DNA of 64,000 bases from Oxytricha trifallax. Its lineage: Eukaryota; Ciliophora; Spirotrichea; Sporadotrichida; Oxytrichidae. The position numbers and the translations under genes are program-made. How positions within the stretch are numbered: the stretch's first letter is position 1; every line of letters starts with the position of its first letter. The stretch spans positions 32,870 to 96,869 of the forward strand of contig ARYC01018366.1 in the NCBI GenBank assembly GCA_000711775.1, in the 5' to 3' direction. The notes under the pieces are model-generated. The model was not told the origin of the DNA, did not search any database, and worked only from the letters and a program-made list of their open reading frames with translations. This document shows positions 35,520 through 47,500 of this stretch, piece by piece.

Positions 35520-36301
35520 TCACATTTAAATTCTTTAGAGGGAGCTGGCTTCTCTTTCTTTTCCTTCTACTTCTTGCTTCCCTCCTCCTAAGTTTCTTCT
35601 CTTGCTGTCAGCTCCAGCATCTATATTCATTTACTCTGGAGGCTTAATATTTGAATAAAGTCTCTTGCTAACTTCATACTTTGTCTGCGACTTTCGCTCT
35701 CTATGAAGCTTGCTCGATTCCTTCATCAAGAAGATGCCAGTACCAGATTTTTCTAAAGAGGTAAACTACAAATCTTACTTGAATATAAGGGTGCTTCTGC
35801 AACTCTGATAGCCAGCTCTCACTTATCTTGATCCCCTGTTTATCCTTATCTTCTGAAGAGATGCTGTACCTTCTTATGAGATTCTTGAATAATTTCTTTC
35901 AAGTAATCACCTTTTATTGTTGCAAGTATGCCAAAGAAATAGTTTCTTTCAGGAAGTTTACTTGACAACTGCTTCTTTGTAGGCAGGTACAACGAACTCT
36001 GGGTCATTCATTGCATCATCATATAAATTAGTCACAGAGATTTCAGGATAGTTTGGAATCTCTGCAAACTTTACATCTTAAGTTTTTAATGCTTTCTTCT
36101 CTTCGCAGAGTATGGCTCTTAAAAATGAAATTTTAGTACCTTCCATCGTTGGGAGGAACAAACCAACTACATAATCAAGATTAGTTACCATGAGTTCATT
36201 ACCTTGCTGCACCAGGTAGCGGTGCAATCCTCCTTGCTTCTAAATCGTTGAATCAATTCTTGTGCTTGCACTCTTTTCATTGCATCATTCATTGAATCCA
36301 T
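35520..36301 (-). pseudogene. TBE 22-kDa ORF, frameshifted
   Basis: The opposite-strand TBE ORF of unknown function. Start MDSMNDAMKRVQAQELIQRF at 36301, then after a one-base shift GLHRYLVQQGNELM, DYVVGLFLPTMEGTKIS, DDAMNDPEFVVPAY, FFGILATIKGDYLKEI, and after another shift KSGTGIFLMKESSKL and a Lys/Glu-rich tail. At least two frame changes (near 36225 and near 35870) break it. The second TBE has a related segment at the window end. Confidence 0.7.
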
Positions 36302-36504
36302 CTTGTTTACAGATCTTAGAAATGATATTCAAATTTAAGTTTATTGAATACAATTATATACCTCTGAAAACTTACTATTAAATATGGGCATCCTATAGGA
36401 GGTCAACCTCTAAGAAGGATATGGAGAAAGTTTTGAGAACTGGTTTCAAACTTGAGAGATTGATATCAATTTACACTGTTATAGTTCCATATTTTAAAAT
36501 TTAA

Positions 36505-36675
36505 ATTGGTACGTACTTAATTAGGAGCAGCTCCAAAAATGCTAGTACGTAATTAGGAGCATTAATTAAAGCTAGTACTTAATAAGGAGCACCCTAATTT
36601 TAATCATAAAATCACAAAATACCTCCTAAAGCAGTACGTACTTAATTAGGCGCACCTCCTAAATCGGTACGTGCT
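36505..36675. repeat. degenerate tandem repeats inside the TBE
   Basis: Four imperfect units around GTACTTAATTAGGAGCA, spaced about 30 bp then about 60 bp, between the 22-kDa and 57-kDa genes. They could be transposase or promoter binding sites, since the two genes diverge here. Confidence 0.65.
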
Positions 36676-36865
36676 ATAATCAACTTATAATTGAAAGTTA
36701 AAATGGTTACTTCCTCACCTATATTTAGAGCTAGGTTGTCTCTTAACACTCATATTTCTTCTCTTATACTCTAAGAACTTCCCTTGAAACTTGTAGGCTT
36801 GCAAAGCTCTCATATAAGCTCTCAGTTATAGAGGCAGTTTTATAATTTTAAATTCAAATTTAAAT

Positions 36866-38307
36866 ATGAGCGCTAACATTTTAAGAAAAACAACAGCACT
36901 TCCATCAAACTAAATGAGACTTACCTTTGGCCTCAATAAAAAGTGTGATAGCTGTGAGATGAACTCTCATAAGGAACTACCAGAGCTATCACTTGAGGTC
37001 TCTGTTATTAAAATAGAAATTAATAATAGAAAATAAATGGCAAACAAATGTGTGGGAGACAGAGAGGAGGAGAAAGGTATTAATGAAATTCCTATACAAA
37101 CTTAAGAAGTTGAAGTCTATTTTTGTGAGTTATGTGAGAGAGATTTTGCTCATAAATCAAGCTGGTACAGACATATGAAGGAGCATAGAGAAGCTAAGCC
37201 TACTGTATACTTAAAGCATGATAAAATAGATGGAAAGTATGACTGCTTTGAGTGCCATAAGCAATACTATCATACAAGAGACTTAAAGAAGCATCTACTA
37301 AAAGCTCACAAGAAAGATAAAGAAGTTGAGAATCATGAAGTTGAGCTGAAGCTTCTAAACAAAAGAAAAGCGAAGGAATATTCGTAGTACCTGAATAAGC
37401 TAGAGAGTTAGAGTACGTTAAGAAGGCACGCAACCAACTGACCTCTGAAATAACAAAAATTATGATAAAGATTCAATACAAGAAAATACCGATTCTTGCT
37501 TAAATTGACCAAGATACTTCTCTTTAAAGCTACCTTATAATAGAAGACTCCTTTGATAAGAAAGTTATCAACGATCATCAATACGCATACAAGGTGTATC
37601 CCTTCAACTATCTCTTAAGTGATGATAAATATCAAATGGAGTTTACAAATGAGTATCAAGTACTCACTTAAGCTAAGTATAAAGAGTGTAGTTACTTAAT
37701 CAAGCTAGATGCTGTTCTTCTTGCCAAGGATCATGTGGCTCTCAGACTCCCACTCTATGAAATGACCCTCAGAGATTTTATTACTGATCAAAGGAATCAT
37801 AAGTAGCTTGCTTTGATAGCAACCTAAACCTTACAAGGTATAAAAGAGTTACATAAGTTAGGCTTTGTTCATAGAGATTTGAAGCCTGAGAATATTATGA
37901 TAAACTTCTCACCTGTAAGAGTGACAATTATTGACTTCAACAGAGCATTAAGGGTGGAAGTATCAAGGCTAGGAAGTGTTATGGGAACTCCAGGCTATTA
38001 TCCTGAAAGAGAAGACTGGAGAGATGGAGATTATTAATGGGATGTGTGGGCTTTAGCAGCAATAATAATAGAGTGCGATATGCCTCGCAACGATTACTAC
38101 TCTACCAGGTGTGAGAAAGATGCTAAGCAAAGAATCAAGTAATTTATAGACAAAACCAGAGTCTCTCAATCATTAAAATAAATGGCAGAATCAATAATAT
38201 TAAAACCAAACTCTAGATCAGACATAATATTAGAGCAGATAGAGTTGTGGTTAAGTAAGATAAACTTCAGAACACTCCCAAATGATCCTAAAGTGCATTT
38301 TTAGTGA
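36866..38307 (+). pseudogene. TBE 57-kDa zinc-finger/kinase-like ORF, one frameshift
   Basis: Start MSANILRKTTALPSNQM at 36866. A C-x2-C piece (CDSCEMNSH) is followed by two C2H2 fingers: FCELCERDFAHKSSWYRHMKEH and CFECHKQYYHTRDLKKHLLKAH, at residues about 90-150. After a one-base shift near 37385-37400 the frame continues VPEQARELEYVKKARNQL to a protein-kinase-like domain: [20 protein letters not shown] (about 37840), IIDFNRAL in place of DFG, GTPGYYPERE in place of APE, and QWDVWALAAIIIE. It ends DPKVHFQ and TGA. Total length about 480 codons agrees with 57 kDa. The HRD Asp is present but the metal-binding motif is altered, so activity is uncertain. Confidence 0.82.
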
Positions 38308-38348
38308 TTAAATTAAATATATTAACTATAAATTTCACATTAAAACCT

Positions 38349-38426
38349 ATTAATAACCCCAACCCCTAACAAATTCCCTACAAATCAAAGCACTTATAAA
38401 CCTCATTAAGGGGTTTTGGGGTTTTG
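38349..38426 (-). repeat. TBE right terminal inverted repeat
   Basis: Inverted copy of 34371-34448, identical over 78 bp by eye, ending GGGGTTTTGGGGTTTTG. Confidence 0.95.
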
Positions 38427-38524
38427 ATTGTACATGACCTTGACCCTAGCATTTTCTTATTTAATAGTAAAAGTGCAATGGCATGTATAAATAATAATAA
38501 CGTAAGTTATATTTTCTTGTTGAA

Positions 38525-39221
38525 CTCTTTAATAGCCATAACTTATTAATCAAGAGTTCCATCTTCTTCTTCGATAGTAACTATGGCCTTTTTTACTTTT
38601 CCAAAACCTCCCTGCCCGATAGTCTCATATATCCTCACACAATCATTCACAACTGGGGTACCCTATAAAAACAGATATGTTAACTTTAGATTATTTAAAT
38701 AATGTCCTCTACTTACATTTGAATCATATGATATATTTACTTCGTCCACTCTGTCGATGCGTTTGGGCCCCAAATCCTCTTCATCATCATAATTTTGTCC
38801 ATTTTTTTCATCAAGTTCAAATCCACCTAGTTTTGGGGGTTTCTCTTCATCATCTTCAAATGCCGTGTGATCTATTAAATAGTCAATTAGAAATAATTTA
38901 AAAAATTCCGAATAAAAAACAAATAAACTTACCTTCTTCGAAATCCTCAAAATCTTCTGAAGTTTTATCATCTTTCTTGTTAATTTATGTTTTTTATTCT
39001 TCTTCAATGGTTGAAGGAACCCCACTGCTGATATTTTTCAAATAATATAGATAGACTATGTAATTTTTTATGATCAAAAGTTAACTTAACAATAATAAAA
39101 TATTGTGGTTATTGATAATTGAGGCATGCTGAAGTGAGCCTTGGAGATTAGACTTTTGTGTATTGCTGTGATTATCTTGATTCATTGATGATTACTGTCT
39201 CAGTGAAAGTGCCCTATTCAT
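38525..39221 (-). CDS. N-terminal part of a protein kinase gene (orphan germline segment)
   Basis: Start MNRALSLRQQSSMNQDNH at 39221, a Q/N/S-rich N-terminus. After an intron ending ATATCAG comes SGVPSTIEEEQKTQINK and an acidic stretch (FEDDEEKPPKLGGFELDE, DDEEDLGPKRIDR). Introns are short, with donors at about 38932 and 38675. The last exon starts the kinase fold: RIYETIGQGGFGKVKKAIV, then QQVMAIKEFNKK with the beta-3 Lys. The frame then loses kinase character near 38525, and the TBE begins about 100 bp on. No HRD or DFG block follows on this strand; the region beyond the TBE codes for a different protein on the other strand. The rest of the gene must lie elsewhere. Confidence 0.68.
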
Positions 39222-39293
39222 GCTATAATATATTGCTATAGAAATTTAACCTAAATAACATAATTATCTTAAAATATATAAATAATTAGTTAT

Positions 39294-39588
39294 ATTAATA
39301 CTTACTATCAATTGCAAGCGAAGCGAGCAACGAGGGGGGTCAGGACCAGTGGACTAATGGAGCAAGAAAAAAAAAATTTTTTGGGAATCACATATAGGAA
39401 AACCTTTCAGTCGGTCCCCGAATGCCTACATTTCTGATGTAAAAAATTTTCACAAACTGGCCCTAATAGGTTTATGGAAAAATAATAGGGAAAAAAAAAG
39501 ATAGAAAAATTTCTAAAAAAAAAAGAATTTCTATCCCCATCTTTAAGGTGGGTCCCTATTTGATATAAAATTGATAGTAAGTATTAAT
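39294..39588. repeat. 295-bp element with 20-bp terminal inverted repeats
   Basis: The ends are ATTAATACTTACTATCAATT (39294-39313) and its exact inverse at 39569-39588. The interior is GC-richer than the surroundings (GCGAAGCGAGC, GAGGGGGG, AGTCGGTCCCCG) with A and T homopolymers and no ORF. It lies just upstream of the orphan kinase segment. Probably a MITE-like element or an IES. Confidence 0.8.
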
Positions 39589-39661
39589 GATTACCTTTAG
39601 TTGAGAATGTTTAATATATTAGAGATCTCCAATTAAATTTTAATCTCTTTTATTTAATTTC

Positions 39662-39702
39662 TCTAATTCACTAATTCACTAATTCACTAATTCACTAATT
39701 AG
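39662..39702. repeat. tandem 8-bp repeat (CTAATTCA)n
   Basis: About five head-to-tail copies of CTAATTCA in an intergenic stretch. Confidence 0.85.
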
Positions 39703-40016
39703 TTATAAGAGTCTTTTTCTTAAGTAATCCAGGAGCACCCGCTATTAAACCTGAGTTGCTTATGCTATTTGCTCTATTAAATAATTTATTTAAATTGGCA
39801 AAATTATTTTTTTATCTGTGTATTTTTGGCTTTTTATTCTAAGAATATAAATTTATCTAGCATAATGAGAAATTGAAATGATAATTCTTGTAATTTAAAT
39901 TAATATACTTGAAAATATACAATAATTCAAACTTTTCTTCAATATTTTGATGCTTTATTAAACATTATTGAACTCAAAATTTATAAATATGGTACTTATA
40001 AAATTAATAATCATAT

Positions 40017-42373
40017 TCAATAATTATTTCTATTAAGAGTAGCTTATCTTATGAAATGTTAACTTCTCATTTTAATGAAAACATTTGGATCTAAAATTAC
40101 ACCCTCTGCTCTGGATCCTTTAGTCAATGCTGCAGCTCCCATTTACTAACTTTTTTAATTTTTAAGTGTGTTTATAAAATAATGATTATATTTAAAGTAT
40201 TAATGTACAAAAATGAGCATATAATGAGATTTTAATTGGAAATTCGATTAATAAGTTTAAGTAGTTCCTGATTTATTTATTTTTCGAACTTATTTAGAAT
40301 TAATAGCATGATCACATTGATATTATTAACATGATTGTTTTAAAACCACAATATTTCAAGAATAAATTGAAATAAAGACATAAGATTTACAAAGCACAAT
40401 TGTAGTTTCTATTCTGAAACTTTAATATGTATTTTTTGATAATATTTTTTGTTCAAGATTGAGCACTAAAAATGAATTAAAATTTGAAAAAGAAATTAAA
40501 AAAGTGATTGATTTACTTACATTGAGAACATCCCACCAGAAAATAAGTAAACCATAAGTGCTACAGTCATAAATAAGAATGCTTTAAACATAAGCATATT
40601 CCCACGACCTATGCATTTACTGCTCCATGGGCAGTGATGATTGCTATGAAATACTATATATAAAAAGTATTATTTATATTTCTCTTATTCAGTTGAATTG
40701 TTATAGGAATATAGGTTAAATTAGAGATGATCTAACTCTTCAATGCAGTAGCCACAAGACATACAATGCTCTGTTTCAGTATCCTAACGATAGACCACTT
40801 TACATAAACTGCAGAATAAATGCGGTCTATATTAGCGAATAAGTACGTCAAGTAAGTCAGAGAATTTTATTGTTTTAAACAAAGACAATTACAAGTTAAG
40901 TATCTTATATATAAACAAATGTGGTGAATATGGAAATATTTATTAATAACTCCAAAAAGAATTTAAGACGCTTTTTAATTCAATAATTCTCTCTATGATC
41001 AATACTTACTTTAATATTCTAACTTTATTTATGTAGCTATCAGTGTGAATTTTTATATCTCTCGAGGGCAGTCCTGGGTTTTATAGTACAAGCCAAATAA
41101 AGGAGATGTCTTATAGTAAAAGTGTCATAAATCCAATTCCAAATAAATGGGAGTGTTTTACGCTGTCTTATATAATTAAGAAATATGACTAGCAGTTAAT
41201 AAAAATTACTTTTACATGAGAAATTATTCTTTATAAAAGAATATAATAAAAAATAAAAAAACTATTTGTCTGTTGTAAAGACAAAGTAACCAGCTAATCC
41301 GTTCATAATGATCAATTCGATAACTGAAAATACCCAGTCAGGTCCAATTACAATTCTTGGAGAATTCTACGAGTTGTACCAATAACATATTAGATTTCCT
41401 AGTCTCCTTGGTTATGGATTATTATACAAAACTATTAAACAAGAAACCCCAAATTTGTTTATAATAAATTAATGGATTTGCCTAGAAGTTATCTATACAC
41501 TCATCCACAAAGTCGCCTGAGCCATTGCTCTGATAGGGTTGACTTGCCAAAAATTCTGCTTGTCGTTGCTTGTAATTTGGATCCTGCTCTCTTCGCTCTA
41601 ATGATAAACAAGGGTTAAGAGGAGATTAACCGCTATTATTACCTTATATCAATTATTAATATTGATACTTTCGTCTATTCTTTATTTAGATTTTAAATGA
41701 TGTTATTAGATAATAATCCAGTATAGGCCAATTCATAGTAATTAATATTAATAATATAACCTTTAGTATAATAATTGTTTTTCATGTTACCACTACTTGC
41801 TCTGGAAGCTGAATTTATTTCATCGTCTTCTTCATCTCGTGTATCATTCATATCATTATTCTAAGAAGAGTCAACTAATTTCAAACATTATAATTTGAAT
41901 TAATGATATAAAACAGTATAACTTTAATCAAAATTGATATTTTAAATTAATACTTTCATATTTATTGAGAGTCAACAATTGAATTGGTAGAGGGCCCATC
42001 ATTATTAAAGTCATCTTCCTTGCCTAGTGGGCTTCTGAAGCTATTGAAAACTGTGCTCATTTGCTGTATTTCATCATACTCTTTCTTTTCATCCCTCCCA
42101 TTCACTATAAATACTTAATTTACAACCAATTAATCACAAAAAACTTTTAATGACAAATTTCACGTGTAATCTTTTCAAATATTTATACATATTGAAGTCT
42201 TTCTTATTTTTGACGATCTTAGAACGTCTGTTTGGTGATTGGTTATGCATGTCTTGAAGCTCAACTTCCTCAGTGTCATCAATGTCCCTGACTGGCTAGA
42301 ACAACTTAGAGTCCCTGAGATATTGACTATTTTATTATGAACCTGTTGCTAAAGACGATGATTAATTTGACAT
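40017..42373 (-). CDS. DHHC-type (NHHC) protein S-palmitoyltransferase
   Basis: Attaches palmitate to cysteines of membrane proteins at Golgi or plasma membrane. Start MSNQSSSLATGSQQNSQ at 42373, then an acidic/Gln-rich cytosolic N-terminus (DIDDTEEVELQDMHNQS) and an exon with NSFRSPLGKEDDFNNDGPS. A membrane segment GPDWVFSVIELIIMNGLAGYF lies near 41350-41290. The Cys-rich domain reads RPHLFCSLCKVVYRQ and HCMSCGYCIEELDH (about 40835-40740), then after an intron NHHCPWSSKCIGRGN (about 40640), where the usual first Asp of DHHC is Asn. The membrane segment FKAFLFMTVALMVYLFSGGM follows. The last exon MGAAALTKGSRAEGVILDP ends NRNNY and TGA at 40017. The catalytic Cys is intact. The intron before the last exon is about 370 bp, long enough to hide an IES. 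Confidence 0.82.
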
Positions 42374-42647
42374 TATATTTAAATTTAATATTTAAATTCT
42401 TGTAAATTTTTATATTTATTATAAATAAACTTAGAAGAAAAAAAATACATTAAATGACTCCAAATATATTAAAAATTTAGTAGTATGGATAAATTCTACA
42501 TATTATTTATTTAATTTGCCTATTATTATTAAATATTTAAATAACTACTTATATACTAAAATCTGTGTAATATCATAATATTAAAAATAAAATCTAATCC
42601 ACATATAATAAAATATTGTTACTATCAAAAGAAGTGCCAAAACGGAA
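42374..42647. other. divergent intergenic region
   Basis: About 270 bp of AT-rich sequence between two divergently oriented genes. Probably holds both 5' ends. No motif recognised. Confidence 0.4.
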
Positions 42648-43021
42648 ATGGTAAAACATTTTTATCTGCATTTAATTTTAATTTTTAGTAATCTCTGACT
42701 GAAAATCAACTGAAATCAGCAAATGATGGACTTATTTTCTAAAGCAAGACCAGCAATGAAAAATATCTAATAAGATTAAAAATAAATCTTAAATTCAAAA
42801 ATCAAAAATTGAATTATTTCGACAAAGAATTTTTTCACAACCTCAGCCTCTTTCACGATGTCCTTTAGCATCTTAAGCAAGATTCTATCAAAGAGATGCT
42901 TGAGTTGGAGATGAAAACTTTAAAAGCAAGCACTTAAGGAAAAAGCCACGTCACCTAAGCTCAGTACAAGAAGGGCATGTTCCTCACTAAAGCAATTGGA
43001 GTCTTCAAATACTTGAACTGA
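42648..43021 (+). CDS. small hypothetical protein
   Basis: About 110 residues. The ATG at 42648 is followed at once by an intron (GTAAAA...TTTTTAG, about 42651-42688), then QSLTENQLKSANDGLIFQS, LNYFDKEFFHNLSLFHDV, KEMLELEMKTLKAST and TQAQYKKGMFLTKAIGVFKY, ending LN and TGA. The frame is clear and rich in charged helices. No family recognised. The start is inferred from the splice signal right after the ATG. Confidence 0.6.
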
Positions 43022-43430
43022 GAATATCTTCTCTGCTTATCTAATTTATATATAAAAATTCTAAATAAATATGCGTGTTAAAAACTTATCATTTCAGCTT
43101 TTTTGAATTATTTAATTATAATTAGTATTTACCCTTAAATATACCGTTTATATTCTTGGAAATATTATGATAAAAATGATTATGTAGAGTTTTTAGTAAA
43201 TTTGATAAATGCCCCAACTTTTTCATTATAAAGTTTTGATAAATTACCATTTTCTAGCTTAATCTACGTAATCAAATACAATCAGTATATGTATAAAATA
43301 AATAAAAATATAAAATCAAATATAATTCAATAATTCACTAAGCCATTCTTGCTTTACATTTAACAACTATTTCTAATAAAAATCTTAATGATTTAATGGA
43401 ATTCCCAAATATAATAGTTGTCAATTGCCT
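43022..43430. other. convergent intergenic region
   Basis: AT-rich, between the 3' ends of two convergent genes. Nothing recognised. Confidence 0.45.
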
Positions 43431-44548
43431 CCTAAACAAGCAGTCATGAATTCGTTCCACTCCGTGGGGTTGTGTCTTTGAAGTTCCATTCCCAAGTTGC
43501 TTATGTATTGTTAAATCTTCTGATATTTCATTAAAATATTATCAATTTTTTGTACACTAGTTTTAGAGCAAAAGATATAGAAATATGTTCTCATTTATGT
43601 TCAAAATAAACATTTGAGAGTTCAAACTTAATATTAGAAATATTTAAATATTCAGGTAATTTGGACAGCTCAATATTAGGACTGCTAACCAACTCTTTAC
43701 TATTTGAAATTTCTTCACTACTACTAATCCTTAACACATACTTTTCAAGCTCATTGAAAAATTCATAAGATGAACTGCGTCTGTGTGAGGTTTGTTACAG
43801 AATATTTGAGTTTTTAGAAGACAACTGATTATGCTTTATTTTCAATTTTTCGAATTCTTCAATCAGTTCATTAATAAAATGGAAATTAAATAAAATTTCT
43901 ACGATTCGCTGCAATTAAATTACTGTTTATTAAATTAATAATGATTGTACTTCTTGTATGTTTCTTCACCTTCTTTGAACATTTTAGGCAAAAATCTTTT
44001 GCATATATTCTTATCTAAGCTTGCTACTACTGTCTCTTGTTATTGAATAGTTTTTTTAAAAAAAAGAAAAAAGAATAATAATTGTTTTCTTTTTTTCTTA
44101 AGAAATAATCATAAATAATTAATTAACATTCAAATAAACAACATTTTGGATTTTTTAGCAATGTTTATGATTCAGGCATTTTTAGTTAAACTTTACTTTA
44201 TTCTTGGACACTTAAAAAGAATAATTTAATGGATATTTACAGTACTAAATTAGTGAATTTTCAATATAAATTATCTACAGACAAGCAACCTAATCATAAA
44301 TTATAATAATACTGGTTGTCAAAATTGTTTTGAGTATCCAAACTTTTAAGAATTAGGAGACAAGGAATACTCATAAATATTTCAGCTTCTCTACACTCAA
44401 TTTATTCTTAGAAAGGTTTGTGCTTGTCAGCGGTGCATTCAATTATCTAAGAAAATTTAGTGGTTTTATAAATCTTTAATATCTTAAATTTTATTTATTA
44501 ATTCAATTAAAATATAAAATAAATTATAGTTAATCTTTTTATTACGAC

Positions 44549-44590
<42 letters not shown>

Positions 44591-47500
44591 TATATATTCT
44601 TCGTTTTAGAGGTATTTTGTAATAAAATAATAAGATAAAATGTAACATATTTTAGTCCATTAAAATTCAATGAGTTACTCACACTTCTATTAATCCAAAA
44701 GGTGTTCCTTGCCAAGTGCCCAGGCTTTCTCCCAGTCATTCAGAACTTCTACCAATTCTTAATTATTTTTCAACTAAGGGTCTACTACTTAAATTTATAT
44801 TTCCAATTTTTATCTAATTATATAATATAAAAATGAATTATATAATACACTATTGATTATGTTAATATTTTTATAAAGTAAGTAGAGTAAGCTTTTATAT
44901 AGGAAACATTAAAAATTATACTTCCACATTTTCATTGTATTTCTTGAGTAAGACTCTAAATGTATGCAGAGTTTATTTTATATTATCTGATAGTTTTCTC
45001 ACAGCAGAACTCTAATTTGGACTAATTTTTCTAGTTAAATCTTCTGCTTTTAATAAAACATCGATTTTAAAGTCATCTCTGCCTTTGCCACTGACGTTTG
45101 CTACAGAATTTATCTCACATACCTTCCCTATGAACTTTATTGATTATTCTTTTCAAATGTTTGGGAATAATACGGTTTTAATTTTATATGGCAAATAAGT
45201 GTTAATTCTTATCATAAATTTTATGAAATTTCTAGTTACTAATGTAAAAAATTGTAGATCATTCATAAATTATGAACTTTTCCCTCATAGAATTGTAGTC
45301 TGAACTATTCTACAAGAATATGACTCCCTTTTTCTTCTCTTTTTGTTCATATTCACTAATCTCACTTTCCATTTATATAGCATCGACTATGAATCTCCTG
45401 GCATCTGTCTCAATGACCATCAATTCGAATACATAGCACTACTCGTAATGAGTCCATTTCAAATCTAATTACTCAAGCATTTCTTCGAGTTTTTGCTTTT
45501 TAACTTAGAGATCTTTGATTTCCTTTATTTCGTCATTTATATTTGAGAAATAAGTATAATTTCATATGAAATTCATAAAATAGTCTAATATTTATTATTA
45601 GTCATTAGATACTCTTTTGTTGAAACTATTGATGTAATTCTTTATTTTACAGAAATGCTAGAATAATGCTTAACCACTATCTAAATTTATAAATTATTAG
45701 GCATTATTTATGGAAATCAGTTTTTATTGTACTAATATATAATAATAAAATACTGACTATCCAGGACATCCTTAGAAAATACATATTTCTCTCCATTTAC
45801 CCATAGATAGGGGAAGCCCTCTTGAGCTGAATCTAATATCTCAGTCAAGTAACATAAATTGTCTTCATTATATAGCACTTTATAGGCTTTTGAGAATTTT
45901 ATAAAATTTAATTGTCGGATATTTTATTTGAAATTAATATTAAAATTGCTATTAATTATTTATTTCCATAAAACTATTTAGAGTTCAAATAATTTATTGA
46001 ATTTCTCTCTGTACTATCTAGATTATGTTTTCATTTACAAAATAAGGAAGAATCTTTCAAGTGAACTGAGATAATTCTTGCAGATAGTCTGGCCTTCATC
46101 GCTATCTAAATCAAATTTTCCATTTGAAGCATCTCTAATTATCAGGTCCTCCCCCAACAAAGCAGCCTATTCTATTGCCTTGTATTGCTATAAAAAATTA
46201 TATTTTTAGACTACAAATTTAATGGAATTAATATAAATAACGGAATTATTAATCTTTTGATCGTTTATTCTGATTATTGATCTATTATTTGTAAATTATT
46301 TCACTTTTTTTAGAATAGTAAGCGCTCTTCTTGAACATCCTAATCTCAATCATGTCTTTGGAGAATGTTGGTAAATTCTCAGTTGTTACAGTTTTCACCT
46401 GACCATATTTCTCTTCCATCACTTGCCTGGCTCTGTTTGAAAATTTCTAACCATTTTATGACTATCTGAGCAGCTACTCTTGCAATTCTTAATTAGTGAA
46501 TTGAGTGATTTTATTTATAGTGATCTAGATATAATAACATCAATAATAAGGGAAATATAGGAGTATGGATAACAGGAAAAGAGATTTATCAAAATTATAC
46601 ATTTAAGTGTCTTGACCTTCACAATAATTTTTGATATTTTACCTTCTATTAGTATCTGATTCTTAAATTTGTCTTTTATTAGGACTGTGGCTGGGGGAAG
46701 TAGGATTTATTTTATTGTCAATTCTCAAATCTTTATGTTCTTCTATGTTACTGCTGTTGCAATAATTTTGTCATTTTTATGATAATCAATAGAAAAGTAA
46801 GTTACTGTTAATTTCTTTCAATTTATAGTATTATATTTATAAATAGCAATCACTATCTATGCAGTCATCGTCTTCTGGTGGTACATTTGCTGCACTCTAC
46901 ACAGTGGATTGTTCTTTCAGTTCTTCATCAATTTGCAATTAGTTATTTCTTGTCAAGTTTCTTGTATTGCCAATTTGATGTTGCTTTTCTTCTTCTACTA
47001 ATCTTTAAACTATTCCTGTGAAATTATAATACTTTCTAAAATAATTCATTAATAAACATAGTTTAAATGTGTATTAATAATAATACTTATGTGTATAGAA
47101 TATAAGATAAAAATTAATAAATATATTATATGAAATTTATCCCACCATCAGATTAAATGTTGAGGTGCTGATTGGATGAGATATTTTTATTGCTGTTTTT
47201 GGTCGAGTGCTGGATTTCAAAGTTTGAGTCATGAATATGCTTTATTGCTGGAGTTTAAATAATCTTAAGCAATTAAAATTCCAATAAAATCTTAATTTAT
47301 CTATAATTTATTTCAAGAAAATATCATTGTTAAACTTTTCATTCCTTTTAATAACATTTTTAGAATTTTATGGCCAAATTAACAAAATTCAAAATATTTT
47401 AGTGTAAGTTTCATGCATAATATCTGAGTATATGTAGCTGGCAGTGCCTATATTTTCTCTGTAATGCCCCCTATCAGATTCTATGACTTCAGCTGTCTCC

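Larger units (their letters stand above)
34371..38426 (+). mobile_element. complete TBE transposon (telomere-bearing element)
   Basis: 4,056 bp with two 78-bp terminal inverted repeats that read the same through CAAAACCCCAAAACCCC and onward to GGGGTTATTAAT by eye. The outermost 17 bp are the C4A4 telomere repeat of oxytrichid ciliates. It carries the three known TBE genes: a DDE transposase (plus), a 22-kDa ORF (minus) and a 57-kDa zinc-finger/kinase ORF (plus). The flanking triplets are AAT (34368-34370) and ATT (38427-38429), both fitting the ANT target preference but not identical. It is inserted in the coding sequence of an OSGIN-like gene. TBEs are eliminated precisely during macronuclear development. 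Confidence 0.96.
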
